The notes under the pieces were generated by a model, which saw nothing but the letters and a program-made list of their open reading frames with translations, ran no database searches and was not told where the DNA came from. Positions 1 to 6,364 of a DNA stretch of 10,903 nucleotides are shown here, one piece after another. Numbering within the stretch: the first letter of the stretch is position 1; each line of letters starts with the position of its first letter. Made by a program: the position numbers and the translations under genes. The DNA is taken from positions 1-10,903 of the forward strand of contig CAMYWI010000014.1 of assembly GCA_947302675.1 (NCBI GenBank), read 5' to 3'. Origin of the DNA: an uncultured Selenomonadales bacterium (GTDB lineage: Bacteria > Bacillota_C > Negativicutes > Selenomonadales > Selenomonadaceae).

Positions 1-844
1 GAGCCTGTTCGCGCAGGTGCGCAATTCGGTCGTCGGTGTCGGGGTGCGTAGAAAAAAGATTCTTCAAAGTTTTTTTCGAGTTCTCAAGCGGATTAATAAT
101 GAACATGTGCGCGGTGGCGGTTCCGGCTTGCGGCATGGGCGCGGTATTTTTCGCGTAGTACTCGATTTTCTCAAGCGCACTGGCAAGATACATCGGGTTG
201 CCGCAAATCTCGCCGCCGGTTTTATCCGCGTCGTACTCGCGCGAACGACTGACCGCAAGTTGAATCAACGTCGCGGCAATCGGCGCAATGATAATCGTCG
301 CGAGCGTTCCGATAATTCCGCCGTTTTCGTCGTCCGAGCGCGTCCCGAAAATCGCGCCCCATTGAATAATATCTGCCGCCAACGAGATAACGCCCGCCAT
401 TGACGCGGCAATAGTCCCGATTAAAATATCTCTGTGCTTGACGTGCGCGAGTTCATGACCGAGCACGCCCGAAATTTCGTTGTAGTCGAGAGCCTTCATA
501 ATGCCGGTCGTGACCGCAACCGCCGCGTGGTCGGGATTCCTGCCCGTCGCGAAGGCATTGGGAACTTCGGTATCGATAATGTAGACGCGCGGCATGGGCA
601 AGCTTGCGTTTTTGACGAGAGTTTGAACAATATTATAAAGCTGAGGCGCGTCCTCCAGTGAAACTTCGCGAGCGTTGTACATTTTTAAAACAATCGAGTC
701 GCTGAACCAGTAACTGCAAAAATTCATGCCGATTGAAATCACGAGCATAATCAACGCGAACGTTGAGCCGCCAATCGCGCCGCCTATCGCGACCATTAAG
801 CCCGTCATCAACGCCATTAACACAAACGTCTTGAAAATATTCAT
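1..844 (-). CDS. htpX: HtpX-family membrane zinc metalloprotease (C-terminus cut by window edge)
   Basis: This gene encodes a membrane-anchored M48 zinc endopeptidase of the HtpX family, which degrades misfolded membrane proteins with its active site on the cytoplasmic side. The 281 visible residues begin with two hydrophobic segments (about 5-20 and 25-48). The zinc-binding helix HELAH is at residues 130-134 (H130, E131, H134), and the SREYDAD motif at 201-207 supplies the third ligand, E203. Two further hydrophobic stretches lie at about 142-166 and 177-197. HtpX proteins are usually 280-300 residues long, so probably only a few to about twenty residues are missing beyond base 1. The ATG start at 844-842 follows a GGGAGGA ribosome binding site that overlaps the stop codon of the upstream LTA-synthase-like gene, 12 bases away. 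The two are therefore almost certainly cotranscribed. Confidence 0.96.
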   Translation of the reverse strand, partial: MNIFKTFVLMALMTGLMVAIGGAIGGSTFALIMLVISIGMNFCSYWFSDSIVLKMYNAREVSLEDAPQLYNIVQTLVKNASLPMPRVYIIDTEVPNAFATGRNPDHAAVAVTTGIMKALDYNEISGVLGHELAHVKHRDILIGTIAASMAGVISLAADIIQWGAIFGTRSDDENGGIIGTLATIIIAPIAATLIQLAVSRSREYDADKTGGEICGNPMYLASALEKIEYYAKNTAPMPQAGTATAHMFIINPLENSKKTLKNLFSTHPDTDDRIAHLREQA

Positions 845-856
845 GATAAGTCCTCC

Positions 857-2854
857 CTATTTTAGCGGCTCCTCTGCACCGAAGAACAAGCCCTTGTTGA
901 TAATCCACCAGGCGACCGTCCGCATTGCGCCGATAATTTCTTCTGCGTGAGCGCGTTCGTCGTTGAGATTTACATCGGTCAATTCGTTTGAGGCGACGTG
1001 CGGCAAAAGCTCCACAACGTCCGAATCAATTTGCCCCGCAATCGACGCCGTGAGGAAAGTCGAGTTGTTAAAGCCCACGCCGTCACTATCAAAGAGGCTC
1101 GGCGCGATTGAGTAGTAAGCAAAATCTTTCGGCGCAATGAGTTCGATAATCGTCGGGACAATCGAGATATGATCTCCGACCGCGTCGGGCGGCAAAATCT
1201 CTTTGGTAATTCCCGCGCCATACATGACGAACGGAACGCTTTGCTGTTCAAAAATCGTCGGGTGCGTCGAAGGGTTACAACGAACCGCATGATCTCCCGT
1301 CACGATAAACAAACTCTCCGGAACCTTCGCGCTCGCCGCGTGAATAAAATTCGTGATGACCTCGTCCATGTACCAGTAATGACCAAGCTCAATCGCCAGC
1401 TGATTCACGTCTTCAATGTTCGGGAACTTCTTCAAAGCCTCAATCTCCGCGTCGACGTTGAAACCCTCCGCCGACAAGTTTAAGCTGTAGGGCGGATGAT
1501 TCGTCGTCGTCATGATTAAATGAACCGTCGGCGGCTCCTCGTCAAGGTGATTCAGTAGCGCGTTGAATAAATTTTCGTCCTTCGTGCCCCAAGTCGTCTC
1601 CTTTGGCGCGTTGAAGTCGGGGTAGCCGTAAAAGTTGTCAAAGCCCTGCGCGAACGACATCTTGGCAATCGAATCCCAGCTCGGCATACCGCCATACCAA
1701 AAATCAATGTTGTAGCCAAGCTCGCGGAGCGGCGGAGCCATTGACGTAATGTAAAGCTTTTCGTAAGTTCGCGACTGATAATTGACTTTGATATTGACGT
1801 CGGGCAAACCCGTCACGAGTCCCGTTATCGCCGTCGAAGTGAAATCGCCGTTGGGCATGAAGTTGCGGCTGTAGTAGCAATTTTCCTCCGCAATGAGCGA
1901 CTTAATCCCCTCAGCAACCAAAAGTTCGTCGTACTTGCCGAGCATTGGCCACTGCATAAAAGTTTCGCCGAGAATTATAAAAATGTGTTGGGGCTTTTTG
2001 ATTCGTTCGCCCGCCGCCTTGCGTTCGAGATACGGCGCGAGATTTTTTTCTGTCAATTCGTGATTGACGGCGATAATCTGCGCGGCGGTGGCAATGTTAT
2101 CGGGGTCAACGCCCGAAATTTCGCCCGCCTCCATGCGTTTCGCCATAGCCCTCGCTCGGTAGAGAGCTTGCGCGTCGTCAAGTATGCACTCGTTCAAAAA
2201 GTCGTCGTTCGTGACGCCAGAATTCTCCCAATTTATCCCGCTACCGTAAGTGAAACTGCCGCCGAACCTCACGAACAACCCGAATAAAAATATTCCCGCG
2301 CAGAGTCCCAAGCTAAAGCCCGCAACTTTTTTAGTCGTGTCGAGTATCGGGAGTGGAAAAGTTTTCAGCATCAGTAAGCGGCTCAAAACCGCGATACAAA
2401 TTATCGTCAGCAAGAGCGCGACCAGGAACCGCCAAATTATTCCGTACTCTTGAATCAGCGTGACGATTATCGAGAAAATGTCGTCGTGAAAACCTTGCAC
2501 AACTTCCATTCCGAACGTCGATTGGAACGCTCGCCAGTAGGGGAAACGTAGCATGAAAAGCATTGAGAAAATCAGCGACGCGATAATTCCGATAAGCAAC
2601 CTCACTCGCGACTTCATGCCGCCGATTGTCACGAGGACAAAGGAAATTAGCGTGACCGCGCCCGCCGTCTTCAAGCTTAGCCGCAAGCCCGTGAACATTG
2701 CCGAAAAAATTTGCGACGCGCCCGACGCCTCGCTCATGTACGCCGACATAAAAAATATGAACAGCCCGCGATAAACCTCAAGTAAAATCAGCACGAATAA
2801 AAACAATCGCAGGTCGCGTTGAATGCTGATAAAAAATCTTGTCAGGAACTTCAA
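857..2854 (-). CDS. LTA synthase family sulfatase-fold membrane phosphotransferase (TTG start)
   Basis: This is a 665-residue member of the LtaS/phosphoglycerol transferase family. Five hydrophobic segments (about 16-37, 59-79, 84-102, 141-161 and 178-196) are followed by an extracytoplasmic sulfatase-fold domain from about residue 285. The active site looks intact: the metal ligand E297 in LGETF, a probable catalytic threonine T339 in NGDFTST, W422 in WGTKDENLF, H453 in TTNHPPY, and D521-H522 in TGDHAV. LtaS-type enzymes transfer glycerol phosphate from phosphatidylglycerol to a lipid or glycan acceptor; the acceptor here cannot be read from sequence. I chose the TTG at 2854 because AGAGGAG lies 8 bases upstream. 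A longer ATG reading from 2929 would begin upstream of the predicted promoter, and the ATG at 2887 lies inside its -10 box. It is followed by htpX in the same transcript. Confidence 0.9.
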   Translation of the reverse strand: MKFLTRFFISIQRDLRLFLFVLILLEVYRGLFIFFMSAYMSEASGASQIFSAMFTGLRLSLKTAGAVTLISFVLVTIGGMKSRVRLLIGIIASLIFSMLFMLRFPYWRAFQSTFGMEVVQGFHDDIFSIIVTLIQEYGIIWRFLVALLLTIICIAVLSRLLMLKTFPLPILDTTKKVAGFSLGLCAGIFLFGLFVRFGGSFTYGSGINWENSGVTNDDFLNECILDDAQALYRARAMAKRMEAGEISGVDPDNIATAAQIIAVNHELTEKNLAPYLERKAAGERIKKPQHIFIILGETFMQWPMLGKYDELLVAEGIKSLIAEENCYYSRNFMPNGDFTSTAITGLVTGLPDVNIKVNYQSRTYEKLYITSMAPPLRELGYNIDFWYGGMPSWDSIAKMSFAQGFDNFYGYPDFNAPKETTWGTKDENLFNALLNHLDEEPPTVHLIMTTTNHPPYSLNLSAEGFNVDAEIEALKKFPNIEDVNQLAIELGHYWYMDEVITNFIHAASAKVPESLFIVTGDHAVRCNPSTHPTIFEQQSVPFVMYGAGITKEILPPDAVGDHISIVPTIIELIAPKDFAYYSIAPSLFDSDGVGFNNSTFLTASIAGQIDSDVVELLPHVASNELTDVNLNDERAHAEEIIGAMRTVAWWIINKGLFFGAEEPLK

Positions 2855-2862
2855 ACGTTGTG

Positions 2863-2869
2863 CTCCTCT
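2863..2869 (-). promoter_or_regulatory. Ribosome binding site fixing the TTG start of the LTA-synthase-like gene
   Basis: AGAGGAG on the minus strand lies 8 bases before TTG at 2854. The in-frame ATG codons upstream (2887 and 2929) have no comparable site, so this decides the start. Confidence 0.8.
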
Positions 2870-2885
2870 CGTAAGTTTTTTTATC

Positions 2886-2913
2886 ATTATAGCAGATTTT
2901 AGCCGCCGCGCAA
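2886..2913 (-). promoter_or_regulatory. Predicted sigma-70 promoter for the LTA-synthase-like gene and htpX
   Basis: A perfect TATAAT -10 hexamer lies at 2891-2886, with an extended TG one base upstream (TGCTATAAT). The -35 region is weak: TTGCGC at 2913-2908, spacing 16, matches only three consensus bases. This is what extended -10 promoters tolerate. The predicted start point is near 2879, giving a leader of about 25 bases that contains the ribosome binding site. The -35 region overlaps the T-tract of the mop terminator. Confidence 0.65.
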
Positions 2914-2940
2914 AAAAAATCGCCCGCAATTCGCGAACGA
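2912..2940 (-). terminator. Rho-independent terminator of mop
   Basis: Read on the minus strand, TCGTTCGC pairs with GCGGGCGA (8 base pairs including two G-U pairs) around a 5-base loop GAATT. Eight consecutive T residues follow immediately. It lies 22 bases after the mop stop codon and separates mop from the LTA-synthase-like gene. Confidence 0.85.
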
Positions 2941-2962
2941 CTTTTTTGTTTGAAAAAAATTT

Positions 2963-3175
2963 TTACTCGTCAATGCCGACCATGACCGAAGTCGCTTTGA
3001 TGACCGCGTAAGCCTCTTTGCCGACTTCCAAGCCGAGATTACGAACCGACGCCAGCGAAATTGTCGCCGTGATAATGTCGCCGCCCTTAATTTTGATGCC
3101 GACAATCGCGTTGACCGCGCCCTCTTCAATCGAGACGACTTCGCCCTTAAGCTGATTTCTCGCGCTGAGTTTCAT
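2963..3175 (-). CDS. mop: Mop-type molybdate-binding protein (single TOBE domain)
   Basis: This is a 70-residue protein that is entirely one TOBE (Mop) domain. It opens with MKLSARNQLKG, continues with GEVVSIEEGAVNAIV, and ends with the characteristic AVIKATSVMVGID. Proteins of this family (molbindins) form small hexamers that bind molybdate or tungstate oxyanions in the cytoplasm, for storage or homeostasis; that role comes from family knowledge. The length matches the family. The ATG at 3175 is preferred over an in-frame ATG six codons upstream because AGAGGAG lies 8 bases before it. The gene stands alone between a gene-free region and its own terminator. No modABC transporter genes are in the window, so its link to molybdenum uptake is inferred from the family only. 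Confidence 0.92.
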   Translation of the reverse strand: MKLSARNQLKGEVVSIEEGAVNAIVGIKIKGGDIITATISLASVRNLGLEVGKEAYAVIKATSVMVGIDE

Positions 3176-3183
3176 TAAAATTT

Positions 3184-3190
3184 CTCCTCT
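3184..3190 (-). promoter_or_regulatory. Ribosome binding site fixing the mop start
   Basis: AGAGGAG on the minus strand is spaced 8 bases from the ATG at 3175. The alternative ATG at 3193 would place this sequence inside the coding region. Confidence 0.8.
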
Positions 3191-3206
3191 CAAAAGTTTC
3201 CGCTTG

Positions 3207-3248
3207 ATTGTACTGCCAAAAATTTTCCCGCGCAGTGAGTTTAGTCAC
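3207..3248 (-). promoter_or_regulatory. Putative activator-dependent mop promoter with CRP-like palindrome
   Basis: A good -10 hexamer TACAAT lies at 3212-3207, but no recognisable -35 sits 16-18 bases upstream (CTGCGC at the 17-base spacing). The palindrome GTGA-N6-TCAC at 3235-3248 matches the core of the CRP-family operator TGTGA-N6-TCACA. With a start point at 3200, seven bases beyond the -10, its centre falls at -41.5, the position class II activators use. Regulation by a CRP/FNR-family protein is an inference. Confidence 0.4.
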
Positions 3249-3338
3249 CCTTCTTTTAAAGGGAGTGTGCACGCAGAAAAATCGTCATTCCATTACTCGT
3301 CGCGTTGATTTTGTCTGTCAATTATTTTTTGTATTAAA

Positions 3339-3448
3339 CATACTTTTCTTTTGCTGCGCCCAAAAGAAAAGTATGCAAAAGAAAAAGGCGTAGCCGCTTC
3401 AACATCCTGTTGAAACGCGGCTTCGTGGGGCGTCATCCATGACGCCCC
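3339..3448. repeat. Cluster of three consecutive palindromes, probable dispersed intergenic repeat
   Basis: Three hairpin-forming sequences lie end to end in the gene-free stretch of about 305 bases between the heptosyltransferase and mop. First, a perfect 15-base inverted repeat at 3339-3353 and 3361-3375 (CATACTTTTCTTTTG and its complement) has a 7-base loop. Second, 3392-3404 pairs with 3408-3422: 13 pairs with a two-base bulge and a TCC loop. Third, GGGGCGTCAT at 3427-3436 pairs perfectly with 3439-3448 across two bases. CAAAAGAAAA occurs twice (3361 and 3376), allowing an alternative pairing for the first hairpin. None is followed by a convincing T-tract on either strand. From memory, similar AAAAGAAAA and GCGTCAT-type palindromes recur in many Gram-negative intergenic regions; I have not verified this. 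No credible gene is present here. Confidence 0.75.
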
Positions 3449-3480
3449 CTCTGCTCTCCGACAAAACGATATGTTTTTGG

Positions 3481-4506
3481 TCAACTCATAGATTTTATTT
3501 TCTCTTCGACAAAGCTCACGGGAATTTTTTCGAGGCAGTCTTCCTTCTTGTGGCAAAAACGTTTCCAACAACCTTTGCAAGGTCGCTCGACTTCGATTGC
3601 GTGTTCGATTTGTCCGAAAGGTCCGTTGCGCGTCGCGTTCGTCGGTCCCATTAACATAATCGTCCGCACGCCCAACGCCGAACTCAAATGAACTGGTCCC
3701 GTGTCGCCGCCGATTACCAAGCGCGAACTTCTCAAAACGTGCGCCAGTTGATAAATATTCGTGCGGTTGACGAGATTTATCGGCGGGATTTCCATTTTTG
3801 ATTCGATTTCTTTGGCTCGCATTTCGTCGAGGTCACCGCTCCCGATTAAAACCGGTATCACCGCCAGCTGATAAAACCAGTCGCCAAGCGCGGCGAAATT
3901 TTCTGTCGGCCAGCGTTTGTTTGGCCAATTAGCCCCGATGACGAACACCACGAACGGATTGCCTTCGCGAAGTCCCGCGTGCTCCATTATCGCCCGCGCC
4001 TTTTCCGACTGCTCGACAGGGATTTGTAGCGGGAAGACGACTTCATTGACCACGCAACCGACTGCCCGCGCCGTGTCCAAATATCGCTCGACAATATGTC
4101 CTTCCGCGTTCTCGCCGACGACCGGCTTTGAAATTTTGTCGCTAAGCTCGCGCATGTTGCATATGCCAAGCTTGATGTTCGACTTCGCGAAAAAAGCTAT
4201 CGCCGCCGATTTGAACAGCCCCTGCAAATCCAACACCGCGTCATAACTTTGCTCCTGCAACTCGTGCTTGAATGGGAAAAATTCTTTCATGAAACCTTTC
4301 AGCGTGCGGAAATTTTTTTTGTTGAAGAGGATAATTTTGTCGACACACGGATTCATTTTCAGCAGGTCGAGACTCGGCGGCTCCACGACCCACGTCAACT
4401 TCGCGTCGGGGAAAGTTTCTTTTATCGCGTAACTCACCGGTAGCGCGTGAATCACGTCGCCCATCGCGCTCAACTTCACTATCAAAACATTTTTTAAATC
4501 TTCCAT
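3481..4506 (-). CDS. GT9 heptosyltransferase, LPS inner core (WaaC/WaaF type)
   Basis: This 341-residue GT-B glycosyltransferase belongs to family GT9, which transfers heptose from ADP-heptose onto the LPS inner core at the cytoplasmic face of the membrane. The N-terminal motif LIVKLSAMGDVIHALP (8-23) carries the probable catalytic D17. NWPNKRWP lies at 193-200, and the donor-binding GGDTGPVHLSSALG is at 266-279. The C-terminus has a cysteine cluster (C310, C313, C318, C324) of the sort I recall from some WaaF-like proteins. I cannot say from sequence whether this is heptosyltransferase I or II. The ATG at 4506 lies one base after the rfaE2 stop codon, with GGAG 10 bases upstream. An in-frame ATG at 4539 would overlap rfaE2 by 32 bases and lacks a good ribosome binding site. 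Confidence 0.93.
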   Translation of the reverse strand: MEDLKNVLIVKLSAMGDVIHALPVSYAIKETFPDAKLTWVVEPPSLDLLKMNPCVDKIILFNKKNFRTLKGFMKEFFPFKHELQEQSYDAVLDLQGLFKSAAIAFFAKSNIKLGICNMRELSDKISKPVVGENAEGHIVERYLDTARAVGCVVNEVVFPLQIPVEQSEKARAIMEHAGLREGNPFVVFVIGANWPNKRWPTENFAALGDWFYQLAVIPVLIGSGDLDEMRAKEIESKMEIPPINLVNRTNIYQLAHVLRSSRLVIGGDTGPVHLSSALGVRTIMLMGPTNATRNGPFGQIEHAIEVERPCKGCWKRFCHKKEDCLEKIPVSFVEEKIKSMS

Positions 4507-4507
4507 A

Positions 4508-4978
4508 CTATTTTTTCTCCGCCAAAATTTTTTCAACAATGTTGGTCGTCGAATGACCCGCGACCAAATTCACAAGCTCGACGCGCCCGCCGTAGCTCTG
4601 AACAATTTTTGCTTCGGGCAAAGTTTTCAAAGTGTAATCGCCGCCCTTGACGTAAATATCCGGCTTGACCTCGCCGATTAAATTTTCAGCAGTCGCCTCG
4701 CCAAAGTAAATCACGTGGTCGACAGCCTTCAGCCCCAACAAAACTTCTGCGCGGGCGTCTTGACTGTTAATCGGACGGCTCGCGCCCTTGAGCTTGCGAA
4801 CGGATTCATCAGTGTTAAGCCCGACAATCAGCACGTCGCCGAAATTTTTAGCCGCCGTCAAATATCGGACGTGCCCCGCGTGAATTATATCAAAACAGCC
4901 GTTCGTGAAGACGATTTTATTTCCCTGCCGCCTCAGCTCTTCGCAAAACCGTGCGGCATTTTCTCTATCAATCAACAT
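4508..4978 (-). CDS. rfaE2: D-glycero-beta-D-manno-heptose 1-phosphate adenylyltransferase
   Basis: This 156-residue cytidylyltransferase-fold enzyme corresponds to the C-terminal half of bifunctional HldE. It makes ADP-heptose from heptose 1-phosphate and ATP, the donor used by the neighbouring heptosyltransferase. The signature TNGCFDIIHAGHVRYL spans residues 25-40, with the nucleotide-binding HAGH at 33-36. Further family motifs are VGLNTDESVRKLKG (52-65), KGGDY (111-115) and GHSTTNI (141-147). The sugar-kinase half is absent, so a separate kinase must be encoded elsewhere. The ATG at 4978 is chosen because GAGG (4988-4991) lies 9 bases upstream. The ATG at 4993, five codons earlier, has no ribosome binding site. 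It is the first gene of the minus-strand LPS unit. Confidence 0.93.
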   Translation of the reverse strand: MLIDRENAARFCEELRRQGNKIVFTNGCFDIIHAGHVRYLTAAKNFGDVLIVGLNTDESVRKLKGASRPINSQDARAEVLLGLKAVDHVIYFGEATAENLIGEVKPDIYVKGGDYTLKTLPEAKIVQSYGGRVELVNLVAGHSTTNIVEKILAEKK

Positions 4979-5020
4979 TTTATCGCGCCTCATTTATCGA
5001 TTAGTAAGCTCGCCGCGCCT

Positions 5021-5049
5021 ATTTTACCCGTTTGTTCTTCTTAATTCAA
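5021..5049 (-). promoter_or_regulatory. Predicted sigma-70 promoter for rfaE2 and the heptosyltransferase
   Basis: On the minus strand, TTGAAT (5049-5044) and TAAAAT (5026-5021) are separated by 17 bases, a good vegetative promoter. The predicted start point is near 5014, about 36 bases before the rfaE2 ATG. Confidence 0.65.
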
Positions 5050-5067
5050 TATCCCTTAATGTTTTCG

Positions 5068-5096
5068 TTGACGCAAAAAGCTAACTGGTTTAATAT
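5068..5096 (+). promoter_or_regulatory. Predicted sigma-70 promoter for the yggS division operon
   Basis: TTGACG at 5068-5073 and TAATAT at 5091-5096 are separated by exactly 17 bases. The predicted start point is near 5103, which leaves a leader of about 33 bases before the TTG start of yggS. The promoter is back to back with the rfaE2 promoter, with 18 bases between the two -35 boxes. Confidence 0.75.
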
Positions 5097-5120
5097 AAGC
5101 ATGTGAAAATTTTTTTATGC

Positions 5121-5128
5121 GGAGGTGG
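5121..5128 (+). promoter_or_regulatory. Ribosome binding site fixing the TTG start of yggS
   Basis: GGAGGTGG lies 7 to 10 bases before TTG at 5136. An in-frame GTG at 5103 coincides with the predicted transcription start and has no ribosome binding site. Confidence 0.75.
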
Positions 5129-5135
5129 AAAGTTT

Positions 5136-5825
5136 TTGAGCGTAGCAGAAAATTTTCGGGCGATACTGACGGAGATTGAACAAGCTCGCAAGCGTGAGGA
5201 AATAATTTTGGTCGCGGTGACGAAAAATCACGGCGTAGAGAAAATGCGCGAGGCAATCGACGCAGGCGCAAAACATATCGGAGAAAATCGCGTGCAGGAG
5301 GCGGCGGAGAAATTTCAAACACTTAACCGCGAAGTCACACGACATTTAATCGGGCATTTGCAGACAAACAAAGTCAAGGCGGCAGTCAAACTCTTCGACG
5401 TAATTCAATCGGTCGACAGCCAACATCTCGCGGCGGCTCTCGACAAGGCGGCGGCGCAACTCGACAAGGTTCAAGATATTTTAATCCAAGTCAATCTTGC
5501 ACGTGAGCCGCAAAAGTCGGGCGCGTTGCCAGAAGATTTAAACGCGCTGATAAATTTCGTCGAAGGCTCCAAAAATCTGCGACTGCGCGGGTTGATGATG
5601 ATTGCGCCCAATTTTCCCGACGTGGAAGAAGTTCGCCCGCTCTTCAGACAAATGCGCGAGCTTTTCGACGAGCTAAAGACTTCGCGCGAGCATTTTGACT
5701 TTCTGTCAATGGGCATGACGCACGATTATAAAGTAGCGGTCGAAGAGGGCGCGAACCTTATAAGAATTGGCACAGCAATTTTCGGCGAGAGGAGTTACAC
5801 GCATGGAAATAATAGACAAAGTTAG
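5136..5825 (+). CDS. yggS: YggS/PLPBP-family pyridoxal phosphate homeostasis protein (TTG start)
   Basis: This is a 229-residue single-domain alanine-racemase-fold protein of the YggS/YlmE/PROSC family. It binds pyridoxal 5'-phosphate and helps balance vitamin B6 and amino-acid pools without a known enzymatic reaction. The PLP lysine is K30 in VAVTK. Other family signatures are HIGENRVQEAAEKF (47-60), HLIGHLQTNK, and near the end SMGMTHDYKVAVEEGANLIRIGTAIFGER, where the usual MSxD reads MTHD. Length is normal for the family with the TTG start at 5136. The gene is first in the division operon, its usual position next to sepF in Firmicutes. Its last 23 bases overlap sepF in another frame, suggesting translational coupling. 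Confidence 0.94.
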   Translation: MSVAENFRAILTEIEQARKREEIILVAVTKNHGVEKMREAIDAGAKHIGENRVQEAAEKFQTLNREVTRHLIGHLQTNKVKAAVKLFDVIQSVDSQHLAAALDKAAAQLDKVQDILIQVNLAREPQKSGALPEDLNALINFVEGSKNLRLRGLMMIAPNFPDVEEVRPLFRQMRELFDELKTSREHFDFLSMGMTHDYKVAVEEGANLIRIGTAIFGERSYTHGNNRQS

Positions 5826-6324
5826 TCGGACTCTCGGATTGGCGGACAAAGAAGAAGAGGCGGCTCCCGCGAGCACGCCCCAAGAATCACCAACTGAACA
5901 GCCCGAACAAAAAGAACCCCCGATACAACCGCCGCCCGCAGCGTCGGGACACAACGTGGTTGATTTCAATTCGGCAATGGCAGCGAGGGATAATTTGATG
6001 ACAAACAACAACATACCGACCAAACCTATGGTCAAGACAAAGATAACAACCGTGAGACCGAAGTCTTTCGACGAGGACGCTACGATAATCGCCGATTGCT
6101 TGCGCGAGGATATTCCGGTTATCGTCAACTTGGAAGAGACCGACCCCGAACACGCACGCAGGATTATCGACTTCGCGCTCGGCACAACCTACGCCCTCGA
6201 CGGCGACGTTCAAAAGGTCAGCGAGTACGTCTTTGTTTGCACGCCCAAAAATGTCATGGTCACTTTCAACAAAGAGGAGACTCGTAAGGAAAAAGATATT
6301 TCTTGGCTCACAGGGAAGTTGTAA
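5803..6324 (+). CDS. sepF: Cell division protein SepF
   Basis: This 173-residue SepF anchors FtsZ to the membrane and organises Z-ring filaments at midcell. Residues 1-13 (MEIIDKVSRTLGL) form the expected amphipathic membrane-binding helix. A long acidic, proline-rich linker (about 16-48) and a polar stretch lead to the C-terminal SepF domain (about 79-157), with TTVRPKSFDED, VIVNLEE, and FALGTTYALDGDVQKVSEYVFVCTP. The protein is slightly longer than typical because of the linker. The start is the ATG at 5803, inside the end of yggS, 8 bases after GAGAGGAG. An in-frame ATG at 5767 lies deeper in yggS without a ribosome binding site. Its stop codon lies in the first heptamer repeat of the following spacer. 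Confidence 0.94.
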   Translation: MEIIDKVSRTLGLADKEEEAAPASTPQESPTEQPEQKEPPIQPPPAASGHNVVDFNSAMAARDNLMTNNNIPTKPMVKTKITTVRPKSFDEDATIIADCLREDIPVIVNLEETDPEHARRIIDFALGTTYALDGDVQKVSEYVFVCTPKNVMVTFNKEETRKEKDISWLTGKL

Positions 6325-6364
6325 GGAATAAGGATTAAGTTGCAAGGATAAAGGATTAAGGATA
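6316..6364 (+). repeat. Seven phased heptamers (consensus AAGGATT) between sepF and ylmH
   Basis: Seven consecutive 7-base units all begin with AAG; two are exactly AAGGATT and the rest differ by one to three bases. The array can also be read as an imperfect 21-base duplication (6316-6336 and 6337-6357, 18 of 21 bases identical). It starts over the last codons of sepF and ends on the A of the ylmH ATG. The AAGGA of the sixth unit (6351-6355) lies 8 bases before that ATG and so serves as the ribosome binding site. Confidence 0.85.

Noticed and set aside
3248..3263. Short hairpin CCCTT-N6-AAGGG as a terminator for the LPS transcript
   Set aside because: It has only five pairs and no T-tract follows on the minus strand.
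3292..3321. Second possible mop promoter (TTGACA, 18 bases, AGTAAT on the minus strand)
   Set aside because: The -35 is perfect but the -10 matches only four of six bases, and the leader would exceed 100 bases. It is possible but weaker than the site at 3207-3212.
3208..3393. Small plus-strand open frame across the mop upstream region
   Set aside because: It reads through the regulatory region and the first palindrome; the Lys/Phe-rich translation is a by-product of the repeat.
3376..3448. Palindrome cluster as a CRISPR array
   Set aside because: The units differ in sequence and there are no equal-length spacers or cas genes.
3293..3580. Minus-strand open frame of 95 codons covering the palindrome cluster
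   Set aside because: It overlaps the heptosyltransferase C-terminus in another frame and is made of hairpin sequence. Similar translations probably appear wherever the repeat occurs.
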